Shown here piece by piece: positions 40,924-50,891 of a DNA stretch of 64,000 bases. Below the pieces are notes generated by a model that saw only the letters and a list, made by a program, of their open reading frames with translations, made no database searches and was not told the DNA's origin. The position numbers and the translations under genes are program-made. The stretch comes from Sapientia aquatica (GTDB taxonomy: Bacteria > Pseudomonadota > Gammaproteobacteria > Burkholderiales > Burkholderiaceae_D): contig NZ_SMYL01000005.1 of the NCBI RefSeq assembly GCF_004358105.1, positions 124,001-188,000 of the forward strand, in the 5' to 3' direction. Numbering within the stretch: position 1 is the stretch's first letter; each line of letters begins with the position of its first letter.

Positions 40924-43050
40924 GTGTTTAATAAAATTACTAAAACGTTTCAATACGGACAACATCAAGTTACGTTAGAAACGGGTGAAATCGCCCGTCA
41001 AGCTTCCGGTGCTGTGCTCGTATCGATTGAAGACACCGTTGTATTGGCTACTGTAGTAGCAAAAAAAGATGCAAAACCGGGACAAGATTTTTTCCCGCTG
41101 ACTGTTGATTACTTAGAAAAATCGTATGCGGCTGGCCGTATTCCTGGTGGTTTCTTCAAACGCGAAGGTCGTCCATCAGAAAAAGAAACATTAACTTCCC
41201 GTTTGATCGATCGTCCAATTCGTCCTTTATTCCCAGAAGGCTATTTGAACGAAGTTCAAGTCGTCATTCACGTTTTGTCCGTTAATCCTGAGATCGATCC
41301 TGATATCGCTTCCATGATCGGCGCGTCCGCTGCATTGTGCGTATCTGGCATCCCATTTGACGGCCCATTGGGCGCAGCGCGCGTTGGTTACATTAACGGC
41401 GAATATGTATTGAACCCAAGTGCAACGCAATTAAAAGATTCGCAGATGGATTTGGTTGTTGCTGGTACGGAATCAGCCGTGTTGATGGTTGAATCCGATG
41501 CTAAGCAATTGTCCGAAGAAATCATGTTGGGCGGCGTAGTGTTTGGTCACACCCAAATGCGCGTTGTTATCGATGCGATCCATGATTTGGTAGAGCAGGG
41601 CGGCAAGCCATTGGTTGAATGGGCGCCAGCACCTAAAAACGAAGCGTTAATCGCTAACGTTACCGCAGTTGCCGAGCCTTTATTGCGCGCAGCTTACCAA
41701 ATCAAAGAAAAACAAGCGCGTACCGAAAAACTCAAAGCGGCAACAAGCGCTGTGCACGCTGCTTTGGCTGATCAAGATGTCGATTCAGTTGAGTTGGGTA
41801 ATATCCTGTTTGATCTGGAATCAAAAATCGTACGTTCCCAGATTTTAGAAGGTGAGCCACGCATCGACGGTCGTGATACCCGCACTGTGCGTCCAATCAG
41901 CATTCGCACTAGCGTTTTGCCACGTACGCACGGTACGGCATTGTTCACGCGCGGCGAAACACAAGCGTTGGTTATCGCTACGCTAGGTACTTCTCGCGAC
42001 GAGCAAAAAATCGATGCATTGATGGGCGAATACTCGGATCGCTTCATGCTGCATTACAACATGCCTCCGTTTGCAACTGGTGAAACAGGTCGCGTTGGTA
42101 CGCCAAAACGCCGTGAAATTGGTCACGGTCGTTTAGCTAAGCGCGCGTTAGAAGCAGTTTTGCCCGATGTAGCTGATTTCAGCTATTCAGTGCGTTTGGT
42201 GTCTGAAATCACTGAATCCAACGGTTCATCCTCTATGGCGTCTGTTTGCGGCGGTTGCTTGGCTTTGATGGATGCCGGTGTTCCAGTTAAAGCGCAAGTT
42301 GCTGGTATCGCGATGGGCTTGATTAAAGACGGTAATAAATTTGCTGTGCTGACCGACATCTTGGGCGATGAAGATCACTTAGGTGACATGGACTTCAAAG
42401 TCGCTGGTACTGCTAACGGTATTACAGCCTTGCAAATGGATATCAAAATCCAAGGTATTACTAAAGAAATTATGCAAGTCGCTTTGGCACAAGCTAAAGA
42501 AGGCCGTCTGCATATTTTGGAAAAAATGCAAGCTGCGGTTCCAAGTGGAAAAGTTGAATTGTCCGATTTCGCGCCACGCTTAATCACAATCAAAATTAAC
42601 CCAGAAAAAATCCGTGACGTAATCGGTAAAGGCGGCGCGGTCATCCGTGCGTTGACTGAAGAAACTGGTACGCAAATCGACATCAGTGATGAAGGCGTTG
42701 TTACAATCGCTTCCGTCGATGCAGCCGCTGGTCAAGAAGCACGTCGTCGCATCCAAGAAATTACCGCGGAAGTTGAAGTCGGTAAGATCTACGAAGGCAC
42801 TGTGTTGAAGTTGTTGGATTTCGGTGCGATTGTCCAGGTATTGCCAGGTAAAGATGGCTTGCTGCATATCAGCCAAATCGCTAACGAACGTGTTAATGCC
42901 GTTGCTGACTACTTAAAAGAAGGCCAAGTAGTACGCGTTAAAGTGCTCGAAACCGATGACCGCGGTCGTTTGAAATTGTCCATGAAAGCAGCGGCAGCAG
43001 ATGAAGCGCCAGCGGCCGAAGCGACAACTGACACTCCTGCAGCAGACTAA
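40924..43050 (+). CDS. pnp: Polyribonucleotide nucleotidyltransferase (PNPase)
   Basis: 708 residues from GTG 40924, with AAAGGAA upstream. It degrades RNA from the 3' end with phosphate, alone or in the degradosome. Two RNase PH-like halves (~1-215 and ~310-545) are followed by a KH domain (~555-612, [21 protein letters not shown]) and an S1 domain (~622-690, [21 protein letters not shown]). The catalytic second-half motif [19 protein letters not shown] is intact. The C terminus is short and Ala/Thr-rich. The ~150-base leader is longer than needed for initiation and may hold the RNase-sensitive hairpin used for autocontrol elsewhere. Confidence 0.98.
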   Translation: MFNKITKTFQYGQHQVTLETGEIARQASGAVLVSIEDTVVLATVVAKKDAKPGQDFFPLTVDYLEKSYAAGRIPGGFFKREGRPSEKETLTSRLIDRPIRPLFPEGYLNEVQVVIHVLSVNPEIDPDIASMIGASAALCVSGIPFDGPLGAARVGYINGEYVLNPSATQLKDSQMDLVVAGTESAVLMVESDAKQLSEEIMLGGVVFGHTQMRVVIDAIHDLVEQGGKPLVEWAPAPKNEALIANVTAVAEPLLRAAYQIKEKQARTEKLKAATSAVHAALADQDVDSVELGNILFDLESKIVRSQILEGEPRIDGRDTRTVRPISIRTSVLPRTHGTALFTRGETQALVIATLGTSRDEQKIDALMGEYSDRFMLHYNMPPFATGETGRVGTPKRREIGHGRLAKRALEAVLPDVADFSYSVRLVSEITESNGSSSMASVCGGCLALMDAGVPVKAQVAGIAMGLIKDGNKFAVLTDILGDEDHLGDMDFKVAGTANGITALQMDIKIQGITKEIMQVALAQAKEGRLHILEKMQAAVPSGKVELSDFAPRLITIKINPEKIRDVIGKGGAVIRALTEETGTQIDISDEGVVTIASVDAAAGQEARRRIQEITAEVEVGKIYEGTVLKLLDFGAIVQVLPGKDGLLHISQIANERVNAVADYLKEGQVVRVKVLETDDRGRLKLSMKAAAADEAPAAEATTDTPAAD

Positions 43051-43085
43051 AATTTGCGTGGCACGGCCATGCAAACTTTAAATAG

Positions 43086-43114
43086 CGCCCATGCTCAACA
43101 CATGGGCGTTTTTT
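43086..43114 (+). terminator. Rho-independent terminator of pnp
   Basis: CGCCCATG pairs with CATGGGCG over a 7-nt loop, followed by six T. Confidence 0.9.
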
Positions 43115-43160
43115 ATTTGTGCCAGAATGGCGGCTAATTTAATGGAGCAAGGAATAAATC

Positions 43161-44144
43161 ATGATGCGTGCTATTGAAATTTCACAACCCGGCGGCCCCG
43201 AAGTATTGCAATTATGTGAGCGTCCAATCCCGACTTTGGGTGCGGGGGAAGTATTGATTAAAGTGCATGCGGCGGGAATCAATCGACCAGACGTGTTTCA
43301 GCGCAAAGGCGCGTATCCAGCTCCAGCTGGGGCTTCCGACCTGCCTGGTTTGGAAGTGGCGGGCGAAATCGTCTCCGGTGATCTCGCAGGTAGTAGTTTT
43401 GCAATCGGCGACATGGTGTGCGCCTTAGTCGCCGGTGGTGGTTATGCAGAGTATTGTGCTGCGCCGTTATTGCAGTGCTTGCCGATTCCAAAAAATCTCA
43501 CTGCAACCGAGGCGGCGGCGCTGCCCGAGACTTTCTTTACGGTCTGGAGCAATGTCTTTGATCGCGCGGGTTTATCGGGACAAGAGACATTATTGGTGCA
43601 GGGTGGCACATCAGGCATTGGTGTTACCGCGATTCAACTTGCCGCAGCCTTGGGTCACAAAGTCTATGCAACTGCTGGTAGCGACGAAAAGTGCCGGGCT
43701 TGCGAGCAAATTGGCGCAGCGCGGGCTATCAATTACAAGACGGAAGATTTCGTCCAGGTTATTCAAGAAATAACGGCTGAACGAGGGGTGGATGTTGTTC
43801 TGGATATGGTTGCTGGGGATTACGTCAATCGCGAACTGAGTTGCTTGGCTGATGATGGCCGCATCGTCATCATCGCGTTGTTGGGTGGTGCTAAATCGAC
43901 ACTTGATGTGGGCGCAATATTGCGTCGTCGCCTGACCGTAACGGGTTCAACTTTGCGCGCTCGTTCGGTTGAGTTTAAGCACGCTATTGCGCAAAAGTTG
44001 CTACTCAATGTGTGGCCTATGCTGGAATCGGGAAAAATTAAGCCGCTCATCTATCAAACCTTCGCGCTGGAACAAGCTTCCGAAGCACATGCATTGATGG
44101 AGAGCAGCGAGCACATCGGAAAAATCGTATTGCGGGTTCGATAA
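43161..44144 (+). CDS. NAD(P)H-quinone oxidoreductase, zinc-independent MDR family (PIG3-like)
   Basis: 327 residues of the medium-chain dehydrogenase superfamily without the zinc-binding residues, as in quinone reductases. AAGINRPDVFQRKGAYPAPAGASDLPGLEVAGEI is the catalytic-domain signature, and VQGGTSGIGVTAIQLAAALG is the nucleotide-binding loop. It should reduce quinones with NADPH. Two adjacent ATG codons compete for the start; AAGGAA lies just upstream. Lies between pnp and tpiA, a conserved order in this group. Confidence 0.92.
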   Translation: MMRAIEISQPGGPEVLQLCERPIPTLGAGEVLIKVHAAGINRPDVFQRKGAYPAPAGASDLPGLEVAGEIVSGDLAGSSFAIGDMVCALVAGGGYAEYCAAPLLQCLPIPKNLTATEAAALPETFFTVWSNVFDRAGLSGQETLLVQGGTSGIGVTAIQLAAALGHKVYATAGSDEKCRACEQIGAARAINYKTEDFVQVIQEITAERGVDVVLDMVAGDYVNRELSCLADDGRIVIIALLGGAKSTLDVGAILRRRLTVTGSTLRARSVEFKHAIAQKLLLNVWPMLESGKIKPLIYQTFALEQASEAHALMESSEHIGKIVLRVR

Positions 44145-44373
44145 ATCATTATCACTAAGCGCAATAGCCCAACTCGTCGCCTTGAAAGTCGCTCTCGGCT
44201 AGCTTGGACTGCGCAGAATGGCAAAGATGTGGTGATTTCGGTAATTGATGGAGATTGGAGTTAGTTAATATTATTTTCCTATGGAAACAAGTGCTTAAGC
44301 GATTTGGCGTTTGATGGCGCGATTTCTTTGGATGGCCAAATTACGAAAATTCTCAATTAAATCAGTGCAGTAT

Positions 44374-44403
44374 TTGACCGGATTTGGGCCGACAAGCTAG
44401 AAT
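44374..44403 (+). promoter_or_regulatory. Candidate tpiA promoter
   Basis: TTGACC, 18-base spacer, TAGAAT, ending 30 bases before the tpiA start. It fits a housekeeping sigma-70 promoter with a short leader. Confidence 0.7.
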
Positions 44404-44433
44404 GTCGAGTTATTTAAGAACTGGAAGATCTGG

Positions 44434-45207
44434 ATGGAACAACGTCGTCCCTTAATCGCGGGCAATTGGAAGATGAATGGCAGCCTTGCCAGTAACCACG
44501 TGCTGTTGTCGGAAATTCAAAGTGGTCTCAGTGAGCTAAGCGCGGCCCCATGTGATATCGCTGTTTGCGTGCCGTTTCCTTACTTGGCCCAAGCGCAAAG
44601 TGCGTTGCAGTCCACGTCGATTGCTTGGGGCGCGCAAGACGTTTCGGTGCACGAAGGCGGCGCATACACCAGTGAAGTCTCTAGTTCGATGTTGCTGGAT
44701 TTTGCCTGCCGTTACGGAATTGTCGGACACTCCGAGCGCCGGACCTATCACTCTGAATCCGATATCAGCGTCGCGCAAAAAACATTGCGGTTAATCGCTG
44801 CTGGAATTACTCCGATTGTATGTGTTGGTGAGACCTTGCAAGAGCGCAAAGGTGGGTTGACTGAACAAACCGTAGCGCGCCAATTAAACGCGGTGTTGGC
44901 TCAAATTGATGGGGCCTCGTTGGATAAGATTGTCGTAGCCTATGAGCCAGTTTGGGCCATTGGAACAGGTATTACCGCAACCCCTGAAATGGCGCAGCAA
45001 GTTCACGCCTTTTTGCGTGCGCAACTAGCACAAGCGAATTCGGTACTCGCTGAAAAAGTTCAAATTTTGTACGGTGGTAGTATGAAGCCGGACAACGCTG
45101 CATCGTTGTTGGCAATGAAAGATATTGATGGCGGCTTAATTGGTGGTGCGGCGCTGAAAGCCGGCGATTTTTTAGGTATTGTCGCGGCGGCGAAGGAATT
45201 GGTTTAG
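44434..45207 (+). CDS. tpiA: Triosephosphate isomerase
   Basis: 257 residues. Interconverts dihydroxyacetone phosphate and glyceraldehyde 3-phosphate in glycolysis and gluconeogenesis. Active-site residues are visible: asparagine and lysine in AGNWKMNG, histidine in VGHSERR, glutamate in [11 protein letters not shown] (which also starts the mobile loop), and the phosphate-binding ILYGGSM and GGLIGGAAL. Own promoter just upstream; secG follows after 106 bases on the same strand and is probably co-transcribed. Confidence 0.97.
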   Translation: MEQRRPLIAGNWKMNGSLASNHVLLSEIQSGLSELSAAPCDIAVCVPFPYLAQAQSALQSTSIAWGAQDVSVHEGGAYTSEVSSSMLLDFACRYGIVGHSERRTYHSESDISVAQKTLRLIAAGITPIVCVGETLQERKGGLTEQTVARQLNAVLAQIDGASLDKIVVAYEPVWAIGTGITATPEMAQQVHAFLRAQLAQANSVLAEKVQILYGGSMKPDNAASLLAMKDIDGGLIGGAALKAGDFLGIVAAAKELV

Positions 45208-45313
45208 TCAGTTTGCATGGGTAACTTAAGTCATCTGGCTAATTGGTTGTAATTTTGTGAAGTGCTGACATGTTTAACGGCGTGATCAGATATTAATTTT
45301 TTTAGGCTTTTAA

Positions 45314-45739
45314 ATGAACACTATTTTTAATTTGGTAATTATTATTCAAGTACTTTCGTCGTTAGCGATCATCGGTTTGGTATTGGTTCAGCACGGTAAG
45401 GGCGCTGACATGGGCGCCGCTTTCGGTTCTGGTGCATCGGGTAGTTTGTTCGGCGCAACCGGGTCATCAAGCTTCTTGTCCAAGGCTACCGGCATTGCGG
45501 CAACAATTTTCTTTTGCACTACGCTGGCTTTAGCCTATCTTGGTAATAGACATACAGCACCTTCTGGAAGTGTGATGGATGCGGTGGATCAAACTAAAGC
45601 AACCGAAGTGGTTCCGGGCGCTCCAGTAAATGCTGCATCGCAGCCTGCTACAGTTAATGCGGCTGCGCCGGCATCTGCAGCGGCTAAATCTGCTAGTGGC
45701 GCGAGTGCCAATGGCCATGCTGATCAAATACCGAAATAA
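45314..45739 (+). CDS. secG: Preprotein translocase subunit SecG
   Basis: 141 residues. Two membrane helices (near 4-24 and 54-74) are joined by the conserved cytoplasmic loop LVQHGKGADMGAAFGSGASGSLFG. The remaining C-terminal ~60 residues are an Ala/Ser/Thr/Pro-rich disordered tail, as in many Burkholderiales. SecG assists SecYE and SecA during protein export at the inner membrane. The tpiA-secG-tRNA-Leu-nuoA order is conserved. Confidence 0.95.
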   Translation: MNTIFNLVIIIQVLSSLAIIGLVLVQHGKGADMGAAFGSGASGSLFGATGSSSFLSKATGIAATIFFCTTLALAYLGNRHTAPSGSVMDAVDQTKATEVVPGAPVNAASQPATVNAAAPASAAAKSASGASANGHADQIPK

Positions 45740-45784
45740 TTTCAGAATTTAGGCTGGAATTCATTGTTTTTCGGTAATTGTGCG

Positions 45785-45813
45785 TTGAACAAATAGTCCC
45801 CTTCAAGTAGAAT
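45785..45813 (+). promoter_or_regulatory. Candidate promoter for tRNA-Leu (and perhaps nuo)
   Basis: TTGAAC, 17-base spacer, TAGAAT, with a predicted start about ten bases before the mature tRNA. I see no terminator between the tRNA and nuoA, so it could also serve the nuo operon. Confidence 0.65.
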
Positions 45814-45829
45814 ACCGGACTTAGTTAAT

Positions 45830-45914
45830 GCCGACGTGGTGAAATTGGTAGACACGCTATCTTGAGGGGGTAGTGGCGAAAGCTGTACGAGTTCGAGTCT
45901 CGTCGTCGGCACCA
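45830..45914 (+). tRNA. tRNA-Leu (anticodon GAG)
   Basis: 85 bases including the encoded CCA. Acceptor arm GCCGACG/CGTCGGC, D arm GTGGTGAAATTGGTAGACAC, and anticodon stem CTATC/GGTAG (one T-G pair) with loop TTGAGGG giving anticodon GAG. The variable arm is long, as class II tRNAs require, and the T arm contains GTTCGAGTC. It reads CTC and CTT leucine codons. Confidence 0.96.
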
Positions 45915-46042
45915 AAAATACAAAGAGCCAATGCGCTTTAAATCTTAAGCAAATTGGTTTCGGGGCGGTTGCAAAACTAAGCTTTTTTGGCTTGAATGCA
46001 ATACCAGAAATTAAACCACTTTTTAGCTCTAATTGCCCAATT

Positions 46043-46402
46043 GTGAACCTCGAAAATTACTTCCCCGTCTTGCTGTTTATCCTAGTCGGAATTGCCGTTG
46101 GTGTGATTCCTCAAATCCTAGGTCGTCTCATGGCTCCGTATAAACCGGATGCTCAAAAATTATCCCCGTACGAATGTGGTTTTGAAGCGTTTGAAGACGC
46201 TCGCATGAAGTTTGATGTGCGCTACTACGTCGTCGCCATTTTATTTATTTTGTTTGATCTTGAAACAGCTTTTTTCTTTCCTTGGGCGGTTGCTCAAAAA
46301 GAATTGGGTTGGGCTGGTTTTCTGATTATGCTGGGCTTCATCCTAGAGTTTGCGGTGGGCTTTTGGTATATCTGGAAAAAAGGCGCGTTGGACTGGGAAT
46401 AA
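46043..46402 (+). CDS. nuoA: NADH-quinone oxidoreductase subunit A
   Basis: 119 residues if started at GTG 46043, which gives the family N terminus [12 protein letters not shown] and the usual length. An in-frame ATG at 45992 would add 17 atypical residues. Neither has a strong ribosome-binding site. Three membrane helices and the conserved loop [20 protein letters not shown] are present. NuoA sits at the joint between the peripheral and membrane arms of complex I. First of 14 nuo genes in order A to N. Confidence 0.95.
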   Translation: MNLENYFPVLLFILVGIAVGVIPQILGRLMAPYKPDAQKLSPYECGFEAFEDARMKFDVRYYVVAILFILFDLETAFFFPWAVAQKELGWAGFLIMLGFILEFAVGFWYIWKKGALDWE

Positions 46403-46456
46403 AAGTTCGAAAAAAGAATAACTGGTAAGTTAAAGATAAGCCAAAAGGTAAGTTCC

Positions 46457-46933
46457 ATGTCAATCGAAGGCATATTAAACGAAGGTTTTGTAACCACAAC
46501 AGCTGATAAGTTGATCAACTGGACGCGCACTGGCTCGATGTGGCCGATGACGTTTGGTTTGGCTTGCTGCGCTGTTGAGATGATGCACGCTGGTGCGTCG
46601 CGTTACGATTTGGATCGTTTTGGTGTAGTGTTCCGTCCTTCACCAAGGCAATCTGATGTGATGATCGTAGCTGGCACGCTGTGCAATAAGATGGCGCCAG
46701 CTTTGCGTAAGGTGTATGACCAAATGGCTGAGCCGCGTTGGGTGATTTCCATGGGTTCGTGTGCCAATGGTGGTGGTTATTATCATTACTCTTACTCGGT
46801 GGTGCGTGGCTGTGATCGAATAGTGCCAGTGGATATTTATGTGCCGGGTTGCCCGCCGACTGCTGAAGCGCTGCTGTATGGCGTGATGCAGTTGCAAAAT
46901 AAGATCAAACGTACCAATACTATTGCTCGGTAA
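46457..46933 (+). CDS. nuoB: NADH-quinone oxidoreductase subunit B
   Basis: 158 residues. It holds the N2 [4Fe-4S] cluster that hands electrons to quinone. The four ligands are visible: two adjacent cysteines in [14 protein letters not shown], one in [10 protein letters not shown] and one in [12 protein letters not shown]. Signature length and order for the 20-kDa subunit. The spacer after it (120 bases) is the longest inside the operon and holds no gene. Confidence 0.98.
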   Translation: MSIEGILNEGFVTTTADKLINWTRTGSMWPMTFGLACCAVEMMHAGASRYDLDRFGVVFRPSPRQSDVMIVAGTLCNKMAPALRKVYDQMAEPRWVISMGSCANGGGYYHYSYSVVRGCDRIVPVDIYVPGCPPTAEALLYGVMQLQNKIKRTNTIAR

Positions 46934-47053
46934 ATCGGTTTTCGTATGAGTTTAAGTCGGAGGTGGGATGTTGTCCGTCTTAAATCATTTTCTGAATTGG
47001 TTTTATCCTAAGATCGCGATCGTAAGCAGGTTGCATAAAGTGACAATATCAAA

Positions 47054-47647
47054 ATGACGACAAAATTAGAAAATCTTGAGTTGGCCGTGCGCGCAATAAT
47101 GGCGGATCGCTCGTTTGAGTTAACCTCTGCGCTGGGTGAGCTTACCTTGGTCGTTGATCATGCCGATTATCTGTCTGTGATGACAGAGTTGCGCGACAAT
47201 ATTTCTACCCGTTTTGATGAGTTGATCGACCTCTGTGGGATCGATTATTCGGCCTATGCCGATAGTTCGTGGCAGGGTAAGCGCTTTGCCGCGGTTTCCC
47301 ACTTGCTGTCAATCGCCAATAACTGGCGTTTGCGTGTTCGTGTGTTTGCTCCCGACGATGAAATGCCGTTATTGCCGTCCTTGTCTGATATTTGGTCGTC
47401 TGCAAACTGGTACGAGCGTGAAGCGTTTGACTTGTTTGGTATCTTGTTTGATGGTCACAATGACTTGCGCCGCATCCTGACTGACTACGGCTTTATCGGT
47501 CATCCTTTCCGCAAAGATTTCCCTGTCTCTGGCTATGTTGAAATGCGCTACGATGCAGAGCAAAAGCGCGTGGTTTACCAGCCTGTAACGATTGAGCCTC
47601 GCGAAAATACTCCGCGCATTATTCGTGAAGAAAACTACGCAAAATAA
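47054..47647 (+). CDS. nuoC: NADH-quinone oxidoreductase subunit C
   Basis: 197 residues, the separate 30-kDa-type subunit (not the NuoCD fusion of enterobacteria). The conserved [39 protein letters not shown] signature lies at residues ~118-155. It contacts NuoD and NuoB in the peripheral arm and has no cofactor. Confidence 0.97.
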   Translation: MTTKLENLELAVRAIMADRSFELTSALGELTLVVDHADYLSVMTELRDNISTRFDELIDLCGIDYSAYADSSWQGKRFAAVSHLLSIANNWRLRVRVFAPDDEMPLLPSLSDIWSSANWYEREAFDLFGILFDGHNDLRRILTDYGFIGHPFRKDFPVSGYVEMRYDAEQKRVVYQPVTIEPRENTPRIIREENYAK

Positions 47648-47732
47648 TGGCTACTACTTTTAATTATGATCAATCCGCTTCGCTTTCTACTAAAAGCGCT
47701 GCGCTGCAATGCTGCGTTGATAGAGGTATTTA

Positions 47733-48986
47733 ATGGCTGAAATTAAAAATTACACCCTGAATTTTGGTCCTCAACATCCGGCTGCACATGGTGTATTGCG
47801 TTTGGTTCTGGAATTGGATGGCGAAGTTATTCAGCGCGCTGATCCGCATATTGGTTTGTTGCATCGCGCAACAGAGAAATTAGCTGAGCAAAAAACATTC
47901 CTGCAGTCTGTGCCTTACATGGATCGTCTCGATTACGTGTCCATGATGAGCAACGAGCATGCTTACGTGATGGCGATCGAAAAGATGTTGGGTGTTGAAG
48001 TGCCTTTGCGCGCGCAATACATTCGCGTCATGTTTGACGAGATTACTCGTGTTCTGAACCACTTGATGTGGTTGGGCGCCCATGCTTTGGACGTTGGAGC
48101 GATGGCGGTGTTTTTGTATGCGTTCCGCGAGCGCGAAGATTTAATGGATTGCTACGAAGCGGTATCTGGCGCGCGTATGCATGCTGCGTACTATCGCCCT
48201 GGTGGTGTCTACCGTGACTTGCCAGATAGCATGCCTCAGTACCAAGCTTCGCATTTGCGCAACGCAAAAACAATGCAAGCTCTGAACGATAATCGCAGTG
48301 GTTCGTTGCTCGACTTTATCGAAGATTTCACCGTACGTTTCCCTGGCTATATTGATGAATACGAAACTCTATTAACGGACAATCGTATTTGGAAGCAGCG
48401 TCTCGTTGGCATCGGTGTGGTGTCTCCAGAACGCGCAAAATCGATGGGCTTTACTGGTGCAATGTTGCGTGGTTCCGGTATCGAATGGGATCTGCGTAAG
48501 AAACAACCTTACGAAGTTTATGACTTGCTCGACTTTGATATTCCCGTTGGTGTAAACGGCGACAGCTATGATCGTTATTTGGTGCGTGTTGAAGAGATGC
48601 GTCAATCGAATCGAATCATCAAGCAGTGCGTTGAATGGCTGCGTAATAATCCAGGCCCGGTCATGTCAGCGAACCATAAGATCTCGCCGCCATCGCGTGT
48701 TGGCATGAAATCAAATATGGAAGAGTTGATTCATCACTTTAAACTGTTCACAGAAGGCTTCCATGTCCCTGCAAGCGAAGCTTACGCTGCAGTAGAGCAT
48801 CCAAAAGGTGAATTCGGCATTTACATGGTTTCGGATGGAGCGAATAAGCCATATCGTATCAAAATCCGTGCGCCAGGATTTGCGCATTTGCAGTCGTTAA
48901 ATGAAATGGCTAAAGGCCACATGATCGCCGACGCGGTGACCATTATCGGTACTCAAGACATTGTGTTTGGTGAAATTGATCGTTAA
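47733..48986 (+). CDS. nuoD: NADH-quinone oxidoreductase subunit D
   Basis: 417 residues, the 49-kDa-type subunit descended from hydrogenase large subunits. [21 protein letters not shown] at the N terminus forms part of the quinone pocket with its histidine. [10 protein letters not shown] and the C-terminal IVFGEIDR end are typical. Together with NuoB it builds the quinone reduction site. GAGGTA precedes the ATG. Confidence 0.98.
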   Translation: MAEIKNYTLNFGPQHPAAHGVLRLVLELDGEVIQRADPHIGLLHRATEKLAEQKTFLQSVPYMDRLDYVSMMSNEHAYVMAIEKMLGVEVPLRAQYIRVMFDEITRVLNHLMWLGAHALDVGAMAVFLYAFREREDLMDCYEAVSGARMHAAYYRPGGVYRDLPDSMPQYQASHLRNAKTMQALNDNRSGSLLDFIEDFTVRFPGYIDEYETLLTDNRIWKQRLVGIGVVSPERAKSMGFTGAMLRGSGIEWDLRKKQPYEVYDLLDFDIPVGVNGDSYDRYLVRVEEMRQSNRIIKQCVEWLRNNPGPVMSANHKISPPSRVGMKSNMEELIHHFKLFTEGFHVPASEAYAAVEHPKGEFGIYMVSDGANKPYRIKIRAPGFAHLQSLNEMAKGHMIADAVTIIGTQDIVFGEIDR

Positions 48987-49053
48987 TGCGGCATTAGCTT
49001 GCGAAACGTAGGTAATTGGTTGCATATAGTGGTTGATATTTAAGGTTAAATTT

Positions 49054-49572
49054 ATGCTGTTATCTGAGCAAACATACAAAAAAATCGATCGGGAAATTGC
49101 GAAGTTTCCGGATGAGCAAAGGCAGTCTGCTGTCATGGCGGCGCTGGCTATCGCTCAAGACCAAACTAGTTGGTTATCGCCAGAAGTCATGCAAGAGGTA
49201 GCCGATTATTTGCGCATGCCGGCCGTGGCTGTGCAAGAAGTAGCCACGTTCTACAACATGTACAACACCAGCCCAGTCGGTCAATTTAAGATTTCCGTTT
49301 GTACCAACTTGCCTTGTGCCTTGTCTGGTGGCGAGCGTGCCGCTCATCATTTAAAACAAAAGTTGGGCATTGATTACAAAGAAACGACGGCAGATCATAA
49401 ATTCACCTTGATCGAGGGGGAATGCATGGGTGCTTGCGGCGATGCGCCAGTCATGTTGGTCAATAACAAGCGCATGTGCAGCTTTATGTCTAATCAAAAG
49501 ATTGACGCGTTGGTCGATGAGTTAAAAAATGTTGCGCCTTCTGATGCAACAGCGAATGGAGGCAGTCGCTAA
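49054..49572 (+). CDS. nuoE: NADH-quinone oxidoreductase subunit E
   Basis: 172 residues from the ATG at 49054 with TAAGG upstream; an upstream TTG frame is rejected. The thioredoxin-like 24-kDa subunit binds the N1a [2Fe-2S] cluster with cysteines in [10 protein letters not shown] and [12 protein letters not shown]. Its stop overlaps the nuoF start (TAATG). Confidence 0.97.
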   Translation: MLLSEQTYKKIDREIAKFPDEQRQSAVMAALAIAQDQTSWLSPEVMQEVADYLRMPAVAVQEVATFYNMYNTSPVGQFKISVCTNLPCALSGGERAAHHLKQKLGIDYKETTADHKFTLIEGECMGACGDAPVMLVNNKRMCSFMSNQKIDALVDELKNVAPSDATANGGSR

Positions 49573-50867
49573 TGACTAGTTTGCATACAAGACATATCAA
49601 GCCATTAATTTTGGCTGGCTTGGATGGACAGAATTGGGGCTTTGATGATTACGTTAAGCGCGGCGGTTACAGCGCGTTGAAGCGTATCCTGACCGAAGGC
49701 ATTACTCCAGAACAAGTTATCGCAGAGTTAAAAGCTTCCTCGTTACGTGGTCGTGGCGGTGCGGGTTTCCCGACTGGGTTGAAGTGGAGCTTCATGCCAC
49801 GCCAATTTCCAGGTCAAAAATATTTAGTCTGCAACACTGATGAGGGCGAGCCGGGTACATTCAAAGACCGCGACATCATTCGTTATAACCCGCATGCTTT
49901 GATCGAAGGTATGGCCATCGGTGCATACGCGATGGGAATTACCGTTGGCTACAACTACATTCACGGCGAGATCTTTGCTGATTACGACCGTTTTGAAGAG
50001 GCATTAGAGCAAGCGCGCGCTGGCGGTATGTTGGGCGATAACATTTTGGGAACGAGTTTTAGTTTCCAATTGCACGCGTTTCACGGCTACGGTGCTTACA
50101 TCTGCGGTGAAGAAACGGCGTTGCTTGAATCGTTGGAAGGCAAAAAGGGTCAGCCACGCTTCAAACCACCTTTCCCAGCCAGCTTTGGTTTGTACGGTAA
50201 GCCAACGACGATCAATAACACCGAGACTTTTGCGGCAGTTCCATTCGTGATGAATTTGGGCGGCGAAGCCTACGCAGCACTAGGTAAGCCAAACAACGGC
50301 GGCACTAAGATTTTCTCGATGTCAGGTGACGTAGCGAAGCCAGGTAACTATGAAGTCCCGCTCGGAACGCCATTTGCAACGCTGCTGGAGTTGGCGGGTG
50401 GAATGCGCGACGGTAAAAAAATCAAAGCGGTTATCCCTGGTGGTTCGTCGATGCCGGTATTGACTGGCGATGTAATGATGGCAACCGACATGGATTACGA
50501 TTCGATCGCCAAGGCCGGTTCGATGTTGGGTTCTGGCGCTGTTATCGTCATGGACGAAACGCGCTGCATGGTCAAGTCATTACTGCGCTTATCCTATTTC
50601 TATTACGAAGAATCCTGCGGTCAATGTACACCCTGCCGTGAGGGCACAGGCTGGCTGTATCGCATGGTGCATCGTATCGAACACGGTCAAGGGCGTGCCG
50701 ATGATTTGGATATGTTAAATAGCATTTCCGACGGTATTCAAGGCCGCACAATTTGCGCGTTGGGCGACGCCGCGGCGATGCCGGTACGCGCAATGATTAA
50801 GAATTTCCGTTCAGAGTTTGAATATCACATCGAGCATAAACATTGCTTGGTACCCGCTTACCTTTAG
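49572..50867 (+). CDS. nuoF: NADH-quinone oxidoreductase subunit F
   Basis: 431 residues, the NADH-oxidising 51-kDa subunit. The NADH/FMN loop [17 protein letters not shown] and [15 protein letters not shown] are intact. The N3 [4Fe-4S] ligands are in [12 protein letters not shown] plus a later cysteine in RTICALGD. Translationally coupled to nuoE. Confidence 0.98.
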   Translation: MTSLHTRHIKPLILAGLDGQNWGFDDYVKRGGYSALKRILTEGITPEQVIAELKASSLRGRGGAGFPTGLKWSFMPRQFPGQKYLVCNTDEGEPGTFKDRDIIRYNPHALIEGMAIGAYAMGITVGYNYIHGEIFADYDRFEEALEQARAGGMLGDNILGTSFSFQLHAFHGYGAYICGEETALLESLEGKKGQPRFKPPFPASFGLYGKPTTINNTETFAAVPFVMNLGGEAYAALGKPNNGGTKIFSMSGDVAKPGNYEVPLGTPFATLLELAGGMRDGKKIKAVIPGGSSMPVLTGDVMMATDMDYDSIAKAGSMLGSGAVIVMDETRCMVKSLLRLSYFYYEESCGQCTPCREGTGWLYRMVHRIEHGQGRADDLDMLNSISDGIQGRTICALGDAAAMPVRAMIKNFRSEFEYHIEHKHCLVPAYL

Positions 50868-50891
50868 GCTAAAAATAGGCCAGAGAACACC

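Noticed and set aside
45992-46042. Upstream ATG as the start of nuoA
   Set aside because: Adds 17 residues not seen in family N termini; GTG 46043 gives the conserved start and 119-residue length.
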